NCBI GenBank assembly: GCA_000697335.1
Contig: JNEM01012461.1
Span: 1 to 44,273 of the forward strand
Length of the DNA: 44,273 bases
Origin: Conidiobolus incongruus B7586
Taxonomy: Eukaryota > Entomophthoromycota > Entomophthoromycetes > Entomophthorales > Conidiobolaceae
Reading direction: 5' to 3'
A model generated the notes under the pieces. The model was not told the origin of the DNA, did not search any database, and saw only the letters and a list, made by a program, of their open reading frames with translations. Of this stretch, positions 36,546 through 44,273 are shown in pieces (positions within the stretch are counted from its first letter, which is position 1; each line of letters begins with the position of its first letter). The position numbers were made by a program, and so were the translations under genes.

Positions 36546-37426
36546 TCAAATAAGGTATATTAAGTCAAAAGTCTATATAGATATTTAATATTCTAGTCCA
36601 ATATGCTTGTACCAAACTAATCACCTAAAATTTTAATGAATTCAACAATATTTTTTAAGATTTTACATTCTACTGGAGACTTGAAGAATAGTATTTGAAA
36701 AAAATACTACATGGTATATCAGTCAAATTTAGTCCTTATTATTTATTATTTTATTACAATTTTACCAGCCTATACCATCGATATTTTATATATCTTAACC
36801 GGTCATTATTATTTTAATGTTTTTTATTTTCCAATTTTTGTCTTTATATAATACAGAAACAGTTATTAACTAAATTGTGATATTTCAAGTTGTAATAACC
36901 AAAATTGAATTGACTATTTACAAAAAATAGATATACCATTGGAGATGATAATATTTCAAATCTTATTATATACCATTTACAATAGAGGTACTTATATAAG
37001 ATGGTTTAAATGCCATTTTATATTAAATAATTTTAAATTTAACATTTTGAATATAACATTAGCAACTCAAAATTTTTTTAAACATTTCGAATTTTTTCTT
37101 AAAGTCACAATTAGTGAATTGTGGTTTTAAAAATGATAGTTAACTATATATCAAAAAATGCATTTGACTGATAAATGTAGATTATGAGTAATATTTTTTT
37201 CAATTCTATAATGAATTATTGAATAATTTTCATTTATACTAAGAGACATATAAATCATTAATTTATAAATATTTAAATTATATAATAAATTCTTTGACTT
37301 GAAACCTAATTATTGAATATATATATTTTTTATTTCAATTATTTTATATTGTTATATTTAACTTTATTAGAAAATAATTTTTTCATAATAATATAATATT
37401 TATATTTGATATGATTGTTATTTATA
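36546..37426. other. AT-rich spacer
   Basis: The 63-codon plus ORF at 36939-37130 has random A/T composition. I looked here for the missing C-terminal part of the reductase interrupted by transposon copy 4 and did not find it. Confidence 0.45.
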
Positions 37427-38689
37427 TAGAAATTAAATAATGATAAAATTCTATAATTAAAATTAAATAAAATTTATAATATATTAATCATAGGAAATAA
37501 TATATTATATAAGATTAATATTTTGTATTATTATTAATTAGATTTTACCATATTTTTAACAAGCTTCTAATACTTAAAAGAAATTTTTTTTATCAAATAC
37601 TCAAATTTGGTGTCTTATAGCTTAATTTATTTATAAGAATTTTATTTTGTAAATATTTTTTTATTACTTTAAACACTAATAATTACATTTGCTATAATAT
37701 AGTGAATATATCAAATATGTTAGCTTTTATTTATTTTTATATATATAAAATCTTTTATAAGTTTAACTTTATTTATTTTTATAATTATTATATAAAACAA
37801 TAAGTGTCTTTAATTTATAATAAGAGTATAAATTAAAAACAATTCTATTAAAATAATATAAAATATATTATTAATTGATTTAATTTTGAAAATTAAATTA
37901 AAAATTCATATATTAGTATTATTTTTAAAACAATTAATATTCAATTATTAATATAATATTAATTTAATAGAATTTATAAAATTAATTATTTTAACTTAAT
38001 ATTTCATTTTTACAAAATAAAATATTATATAATGGAGTTTAAAATTAACTAATAATAATGATTTACTTTTAAACACCTTTTAGTTATATTTTAATAATTT
38101 TTAGCTATAACTATTTTAATTTTATTCTAAGAGTATATTAAATTAAAAAGATATCTATTTTATATTTTTAATAATTAATATAAATTTAAATTCTAATATA
38201 TAATGTACTTATATAATTAATATTTAATTGCTTTTATAATTGTTTAGCTAAAGTAAATAAGTGATTTTTAATATATTTTTATATAATAAATAAATAATAA
38301 TAAAAATTAATCTTTTAGATTTAGATAAATTTCAAATAATATCTTTTTTAATTTTAAAATATCAAATTCAACAATAAATAGTAGTTTAAAGTACAAAATT
38401 ATCTCTAAAAGTCCTTGATAAGTTTTAGATGATTTTAAAGGGTTTATTGTTGAGTTTTAATAATACTAAAATAAAAGACTTCTGATAATCACTATCTAAT
38501 TTAAGTATAATTAAATTTGGCTTTAAATTTTTAATTAAAGACCTTATAATGAAAATATAATTATACACTATATATATCAGTATATAGTTTAGAAAAATTA
38601 ATTTTCCGATAAATTTTATATATAGTTTATTTATCAAAACTAGTAATATATTTGAAAAATAAGAGACTAAAAAATTTGCCATTTTTTCC
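37427..38689 (-). mobile_element. Decayed Tc1/mariner DNA transposon, copy 4
   Basis: A 1.26-kb element in minus orientation. The left end is TA then TAGAAATTAAATAATG (37425-37442), almost identical to the left end of copy 2. The complement of the right end reads TAGTTTGGAAAAAATGGC, then AAATTTTTTAG. Internal landmarks shared with copy 2 include AAGCTTCTAATACTTAAA (37561-37578) and the subterminal TA block (38571-38590). The transposase is destroyed by many stops. The right end lies inside the reductase gene, so the composition changes abruptly at 38689. Confidence 0.85.
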
Positions 38690-41478
38690 AAACTAATAAT
38701 ATAAGCAAATGAGTATTGAATGGTTTGATCTTGACTTCCAATCTCAACAATAGCATCAGCTGCAGTATTCACAGGAATCCAAGTGACAGTAGAGTCTAAT
38801 ATATCAGGGCACATCTTCATAACTTGGATCCTTTTGACTAACAATGGGGAATATTCAGTAATGTTCCAAGCTCCATTTATAGTATCCCCTGAGATCTGAC
38901 CAACACGATGGATGTGTAAAGGAACATCATATTGTTGAGACCATACTTGAGCAACAGTTTCGGTGACTAGTTTAGAAAGGTTGTAACCGTTGCAAGTGGC
39001 AACATTAACAAGTTTGGTACTGAGTTTACTTTCAGGGATGACTTCAATATCATGTGGAGTAGTTGGGAAAGTAGCTCCAATAGTCGATACCAGATTATAA
39101 ATTACTTTTCTTTGAGATAAGACTGAGAGCTTCATGAGGTTCTTGGAAGCAACAATACAACCATTAAAAGCGTCTAAACCCTTCAAAAAGTTCATTGTCC
39201 ATCCAACATGGTGGACATGAGTCAGATTAGAAAGAAGTGAATCATAAGTTTCTTTGGTAAGGCCCAATTGATCTTCATGCAATCTGACCGCAAGTGGAAC
39301 AATTTTACTGGCATGATCTGGTTTGATTGAAATGAAACGTTGTGAAAAGCTACTTTCAAGCTTCTTCTTGGCTTCATTATCGTCTTTAGCTCTGATCATA
39401 GCATACACTTTCGATACCTTATATTGTTGAACCAAGTTCTTAATCATAAATGATCCCAATGAACCATTAGCACCAGTGATGGCAATGTGGAAAACATCAG
39501 TAGGAAGTGATTTGGCTTGAGGTTTTTTGAGTCCTAAATCAGAGTATCTAGCAATGTATTCGTCAACTTGTTGTTGATACACTTGTAAAGATTTAGTCAT
39601 GGGTTGCACTCCTTGTTTAAACTTTTCAACAAAAGTAACCAATTTCTCAACAGTATCATTGTCATAAATATCAGTTACTTTGAGTTCCAAATTGGATATT
39701 CTTGATTTCAGAAGATTTCTGAATCTCATTGCTGACAATGAGTCCATTCCATTGTTGAAGAAGCTATCACTGTTACCAATGACTTTATCGATGCTAGATC
39801 TTAAACAAGATTCAATAAGGGATTGGATACTACCACCTTGAACAGAAGTATTACTGTTGTAATCACGAGATTCATCACTAACATAACCAGATTCCATTTT
39901 CTCCACAACTTTTTTCACTTCATCTTCAAACATCTTTGCACATTTGGCTCTCATCAAATTACCTTTCATTGTGATTGGTAATTTCTTTTCGGAATTCATA
40001 GGCAAATAGTAAATCATTTCTTCATAAATTCGAGAGTGTGAAGGAGCAGATTCGTTAGCAGATTTAACAAATGCCTTAATGGATGAAATGACAGTTGGTA
40101 AGGAAGCTGATAGAACTTCATTAACATCCAATTGAACCAAAAGAGTATTCATTTGTTGACCAGTTCCTAGAATAGCACATCTATCTACAAATGGACAGCG
40201 ATTGATCATATCTTCCATTGGGATTGGATTGGTTTTTTCGCCATTTACATGGATAATGGTATCATCAGATCTTGAAAGATAATTCAATAAGAGAGGATTT
40301 TGACTGATGACTTGGAATAAGTCCTTGGTAGGATAGTTTCCTTCTTCATCTCTATCTTGAACACATGCAAGGCAAGGATCATCTTTCAGAACCACTAACT
40401 CTACTATGTTATCTCCCCAATATTTAAATTTATATTGTAAACCTTCGGCAGGGGTCAAAGGGATCAAATATTCGCTATTCTTATCTGGTATGCATCTCAT
40501 TAACATACCACATTCAGTAGATCCAAATAGTGAAAAAGGAGTGATTCCATTATCAAATAAAGCTTGAATCATAAGTTTAGGAAGCTGGGCACCACCATAT
40601 CTAATAAATTCAACAGGCTTCAGAATGTTCCATCCTTCGGATTGAGGTACATGATCACAGTATTCAATAAGTTCTTTGGCCATCAGAGGTAAAATTAATA
40701 GAACTTTAGGAGACAACTGTTGAACCAAATCTAATATCATCTTAGATGAAAAATGGCTTCCTGGACTCATATCTGGAGATAGAATCATAGTTTTCATTTG
40801 ATATATATCTGCAATTATCAAACTTAAAATCCCTGCAGCGTGAAATAATGGAAAAAAGCATAATTCTTTGCGGTCTAAAGGTAATCTTTCTAGACTTGTT
40901 CTGTGTCCAGAGTTGAAACATACTCGATTTAATTGAGGAACCAATTTTGGATATGAAGTAGAGCCAGATGAATGAAGCGTGTAAGCAACATTTTGTAGTT
41001 CCTTTTCTTGAGATTCAAGAGGAATCAAGAGCTGATATTCAGAAAGAAAAAGGTACTGTGGGAATTCAGCAATCCATTTGGGAGCCAATACCAAGTCTGG
41101 GATCTCCTTTTGGATTCCTTGAACCTTATCTTCAAAATAATCTTGATAAATGAGAGCTCGAGAATTAGATTCTTTTAAAAGATGGATGGTGGCTTCAAGA
41201 GAGTTACGAGGTGACAAGAGTACAGGAGCAACATTTATGCTCATTAAACCCATCATATTCCATAAATAATGAGAATCGGAATAGGATAATAGACCAACAT
41301 TTCTACCATTTGAAAAGTTGATTTGATTCAACTTTTCATAAAAATATTTAGCAGAGGTAGATGTAATATAATAGAATTGCTCATAGCTAATATCGATGTA
41401 CTTTCCATTGGGGTTAATAGAAATCGCGGGATGCTGTATATTTTGTCCTGGGATAACGTTATCTTCAACCAAGTCCAA
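38425..41478 (-). CDS. NRPS-like adenylate-forming reductase, copy 1, 3' end replaced by transposon (probably broken)
   Basis: A 1017-codon open frame, but only about residues 1-927 (down to about 38690) are host gene. Order is A-T-R. Adenylation motifs: TLHSSGSTSYPK (168-178, ATP-binding A3), FSLFGSTECG (A5, 316-324), SRSDDTIIHVNGEKTNP (402-418). Carrier domain: FFNNGMDSLSAM (573-584, Ser580 phosphopantetheine site). Reductase: IAITGANGSLG (NAD(P)H loop, 665-675) and YNLSK (832-836). Such LYS2-like enzymes activate a carboxylic acid and release it as aldehyde or alcohol; the substrate is unknown. The frame then runs into transposon copy 4 and gains some 90 codons of it (EKMANFLVSY...), losing the end of the reductase. 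At the 5' end there is no in-frame ATG: 41478 is a TTG, a stop lies upstream, and the ATG at 41510 is out of frame compared with copy 2. Confidence 0.85.
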   Translation of the reverse strand: MDLVEDNVIPGQNIQHPAISINPNGKYIDISYEQFYYITSTSAKYFYEKLNQINFSNGRNVGLLSYSDSHYLWNMMGLMSINVAPVLLSPRNSLEATIHLLKESNSRALIYQDYFEDKVQGIQKEIPDLVLAPKWIAEFPQYLFLSEYQLLIPLESQEKELQNVAYTLHSSGSTSYPKLVPQLNRVCFNSGHRTSLERLPLDRKELCFFPLFHAAGILSLIIADIYQMKTMILSPDMSPGSHFSSKMILDLVQQLSPKVLLILPLMAKELIEYCDHVPQSEGWNILKPVEFIRYGGAQLPKLMIQALFDNGITPFSLFGSTECGMLMRCIPDKNSEYLIPLTPAEGLQYKFKYWGDNIVELVVLKDDPCLACVQDRDEEGNYPTKDLFQVISQNPLLLNYLSRSDDTIIHVNGEKTNPIPMEDMINRCPFVDRCAILGTGQQMNTLLVQLDVNEVLSASLPTVISSIKAFVKSANESAPSHSRIYEEMIYYLPMNSEKKLPITMKGNLMRAKCAKMFEDEVKKVVEKMESGYVSDESRDYNSNTSVQGGSIQSLIESCLRSSIDKVIGNSDSFFNNGMDSLSAMRFRNLLKSRISNLELKVTDIYDNDTVEKLVTFVEKFKQGVQPMTKSLQVYQQQVDEYIARYSDLGLKKPQAKSLPTDVFHIAITGANGSLGSFMIKNLVQQYKVSKVYAMIRAKDDNEAKKKLESSFSQRFISIKPDHASKIVPLAVRLHEDQLGLTKETYDSLLSNLTHVHHVGWTMNFLKGLDAFNGCIVASKNLMKLSVLSQRKVIYNLVSTIGATFPTTPHDIEVIPESKLSTKLVNVATCNGYNLSKLVTETVAQVWSQQYDVPLHIHRVGQISGDTINGAWNITEYSPLLVKRIQVMKMCPDILDSTVTWIPVNTAADAIVEIGSQDQTIQYSFAYIISLEKMANFLVSYFSNILLVLINKLYIKFIGKLIFLNYILIYIVYNYIFIIRSLIKNLKPNLIILKLDSDYQKSFILVLLKLNNKPFKII

Positions 41479-41520
41479 AAATCGTCCAGTAGATGTATTA
41501 CAAATTTCATATTTTTTTAA

Positions 41521-43751
41521 ATTCTAAGCGTTAATGTTGATATTAAACCAATCTCAGTCTTTTACTAATGATTACTTTCACTAGAAATGTTCATCATTTA
41601 CGGCTTATGAAATCAGAAGTTTAATTTAACTTTATCCGATAATCCCGACTAAATATATTATCCATACCTTTGACAAGCTTCAATATTATTCAGATTAATA
41701 TTAAACATGCTGAGAATAAAGTAATTTTAACTAATAAGTAAAAATTTTTTATTAACTCATACTTTTAAATAGCACTGTAAACAATTAATCAATTTATTTA
41801 AATTAATTTAGATTTTTCAATAAAATCATGGCCCATTTTTTGAAATATGAGAAATTTATTATTTTCTCTTTATGGATATTTTTAAGGTTCTATTAAATAT
41901 TTTTCATCAAAACTTGATAATCAAATAATTAAGAAATTTAGTTAAAAAATTGAATTTTTAAGTAATCAGATTCAATGGACTATTTAGAATAGATCATTTA
42001 ATATATTTAACAAATATATAATAACAATTGGATTCAAATAATTGTCTTAAAATTAATGATGATTATTACTATATTAATGGGAGGATGACGATTGTTAATA
42101 TATTTTGTATCATGAAATATAATGTTCGGATATTGAGAGTATATAAATTATAAGATATTAGGGATTGGTATTATTTAATTATGAATTGCTATATCTCATT
42201 TGCCATTAATATCATTATTCAATTTAATTCTCGTATAAACGAATTAACCTGATATTTTAGTATTACTTTTTAAAATCGTTTTAATTTCAAGTAAATAATC
42301 ACAATCAATATTTATTATTTCAATACTTTTATCTGGATCACCAAAATTTCAAAAAATTCTATTCAATCAGCTCATTTATTGATATGTATATAACTATCAA
42401 TATGTATTATATAAGTGGTTTGAAAAAGGATTATATTGTTTTCACTTCAAACTAAACCAAATTCTAAAGGTTAATCAGTGTACAGTATTTGAGATTGAAT
42501 AATAATCTGGTGAATCTGGCGGATGATTTGATTTGCCTTTTATCTATTCATATATAAGAGTTATTAATTAGGCTAATTTATAATCTATAGATTTAATTAA
42601 TATGATCTATGATCTCCATTAAACTTCTGAAACCAAATGAATTTCAAATAATTATTTAATGATCTTAACAGTAAATACCACAATACCCATAAATAGTCAA
42701 TAAATTATTTTATCCACCGAATTTTGACGAAAGAGTGGTGCTAAGAATAAATGCATCAATTTTTAATTATACTAAAACTCGGTAAAATACAATCGAAATA
42801 AATTGTCTTCAATATACAATTCAAAAACAAAGCTGAAATAAATGCGTTGTACAATTAATTATTATGAATGTTATCTGTATTAATGTATAGATATTAAATG
42901 ATGAAATGTATGAGAAATTGGGAATAAAAAAATAAAAACATTTTAATCGCAAAGAAAATATCCGGAACATGAATTTATAATTTTTATAATCTATCGTAAA
43001 ATCAATTAATAATTAAGGGATGAGATCTTGAACAAGATTAAAATATTAAATGGTTGTTTTCATATATTAAAATTTAGGATTGTTATTTGAAAGACATTAA
43101 AAACATTTTATATAATGTATTTTTGATCAGCAGTTCTTTAAATTTTAATTAATCATGTTTTATTTATTTTTATAATTATTAATTTTATATTTAAATGTCA
43201 ATTTTTAATTTTTCCTTGATTATGAGGAAAAAGATAAAATCAAATAATTTTTTATTCACATTTGAAAAAATTAAATTTTATGAATTACTGATTTTAATAT
43301 ACTGAATTAAATATAAAAAAGTGGTATTATAATGAAAATTGGTCAATTTAGCTTCTAAATCAATATAAAACAATTGGTATATATTATATAAGTAATATCA
43401 ACACACAATACCTTATACAATGATTAATGACCCTATTTTTGATGTTAAATTTATATTTTACTGATAATATAATCTTATAACAAGCGTAAACTTTATTTAA
43501 AAGAAAAAAGTGTTTTATAATAGTGTATGATATAAAATATCCCGAAAATTGTAACTTCGATAGGTTTACTATTGAGTTGAAGTAAAAGTTGGTGTTTTAC
43601 AATTTTGATGATAATTTGTTTAATTTTAAAATATTTCTAATATAAGTTGACGGTTATTAATTTAACCGAATAATACTTTGAAATTTAATTCAGTGACTTC
43701 TTAATCCAAAGTTAATATGTATTAAGATAAAAGAATAAGTAAATTGATTAG
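41521..43751. other. Head-to-head intergenic region of the reductase pair
   Basis: 2.2 kb, AT-rich. The parts nearest the two coding regions are related in inverted orientation but diverged: TTAGTATAAAAGAC on the right versus TTAGTAAAAGAC on the left (complement of 41557-41568). The middle has no recognisable gene. Confidence 0.5.
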
Positions 43752-43759
43752 TATAAAAG
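43752..43759 (+). promoter_or_regulatory. TATA box of reductase copy 2
   Basis: TATAAAAG, 57-64 bp upstream of the ATG. The matching place in copy 1 lacks two bases of it. Confidence 0.6.
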
Positions 43760-43815
43760 ACCTTCAAAGTTTTATATTGCTAATCAGAACAATTTAAATA
43801 TACAATAATACAAAT

Positions 43816-44273
43816 ATGACATCTATCAAATTTTCATCTACTGGACGATTTGTGGACTTGCTTAAAGAGAACGTTATCCCAGGACAAAATATACAGCATC
43901 CCGCGATTTCTATTAACCTCAATGGAAAGTACATCGATGTTAGCTATGAGCAATTCTATTATATTACATCTACCTCTGCTAAATATTTTTATGAAAAGTT
44001 GAATCAAATCAACTTTTCAAATGGTAGAAATGTTGGTCTATTATCCTATTCCGATTCTCATTATTTATGGAATATGATGGGTTTAATGAGCATAAATGTT
44101 GCTCCTGTACTCTTGTCACCTCGTAACTCTCTTGAAGCCACCATCCATCTTTTAAAAGAATCTAATTCTCGAGCTCTCATTTATCAAGATTATTTTGAAG
44201 ATAAGGTTCAAGAAATCCAAAAGGAGATCCCAGACTTGGTATTGGTTCCCAAATGGATTGCTGAATTCCCACA
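43816..44273 (+). CDS. NRPS-like adenylate-forming reductase, copy 2 (5' part, runs off window)
   Basis: Begins ATG ACA TCT (protein MTSIKFSSTGRFVDLLKEN) and stays open for 152 codons to the window edge. From residue 17 on it is almost identical to copy 1 (VIPGQNIQHPAISIN, SYEQFYYITSTSAKYFYEKL, SSNA-free LLSYSDSHYLWNMM, APVLLSPRNSLEATIHLLKE), differing at only a handful of bases in about 410. This is the N-terminal subdomain of an adenylation domain. It has an in-frame ATG and a TATA box, both lost in copy 1, so it is the likely functional copy. Whether it carries the complete carrier and reductase domains cannot be seen here. Confidence 0.85.
   Translation, partial: MTSIKFSSTGRFVDLLKENVIPGQNIQHPAISINLNGKYIDVSYEQFYYITSTSAKYFYEKLNQINFSNGRNVGLLSYSDSHYLWNMMGLMSINVAPVLLSPRNSLEATIHLLKESNSRALIYQDYFEDKVQEIQKEIPDLVLVPKWIAEFP

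Noticed and set aside
36939-37130. 63-codon plus ORF
   Set aside because: Random A/T translation, no start context, next to a transposon.
1-44273. CRISPR arrays, operons, bacterial-type promoters or ribosome binding sites
   Set aside because: None present; introns, a eukaryotic tRNA gene and TAF7 show nuclear eukaryotic DNA.

Overview
The window looks like nuclear DNA of a very AT-rich, intron-bearing fungus, probably an early-diverging lineage (Mucoromycota or Zoopagomycota type). The evidence is a fungal Vip1/Asp1-type inositol pyrophosphate synthase, a TAF7 subunit, a lysine-reductase-like (adenylation-carrier-reductase) NRPS-like enzyme, short 45-60 nt GTAA...TAG introns, and repeats that have decayed by C-to-T/G-to-A change. 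The species cannot be named from the sequence. Intergenic DNA is almost pure A/T, so real genes stand out as islands of higher GC and codon structure.

Layout. (1) 0.3-10.5 kb: two decayed Tc1/mariner elements pointing toward each other (291-1579 and 9193-10504) bracket two divergent tubby-C/LURP-one-like genes (2297-2857 minus; 6912-7499 plus) and an unidentified gene relic (7991-8760 minus). (2) 13.5-20.8 kb: a conserved housekeeping block with a three-exon acyl-CoA dehydrogenase ending in a peroxisomal AKL signal, a six-exon 912-aa PPIP5K/Asp1 gene, a tRNA-Ala(AGC) and a five-exon TAF7 gene. (3) 21-38.7 kb: a second facing pair of the same Tc1/mariner family (20985-22193 and 37427-38689) brackets a same-strand tandem array of small tubby-C/LURP-like genes. 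Three are intact (25198-25797, 27654-28199, 34673-35272) and four are at different stages of decay (23842-24421, 30218-30418, 31397-31860, 36409-36545). A GC-richer solo-LTR-like element (28417-28751) and a small spliced ORF or relic (22878-23185) also lie here. (4) 38.4-44.3 kb: two nearly identical NRPS-like adenylate-forming reductase genes, head to head. The left copy has lost its start region and its 3' end is replaced by a Tc1/mariner element. The right copy has a good TATA box and ATG and runs off the window.

How the genes relate. The middle block is ordinary metabolism, signalling and transcription, and nothing links it functionally to its flanks except a shared GGTCA-type upstream motif. 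The flanks are a fast-changing compartment of tandem duplication, pseudogene formation, transposon insertion and probable gene conversion. All splice models, fold assignments and motif calls were made by eye. No database search was run.
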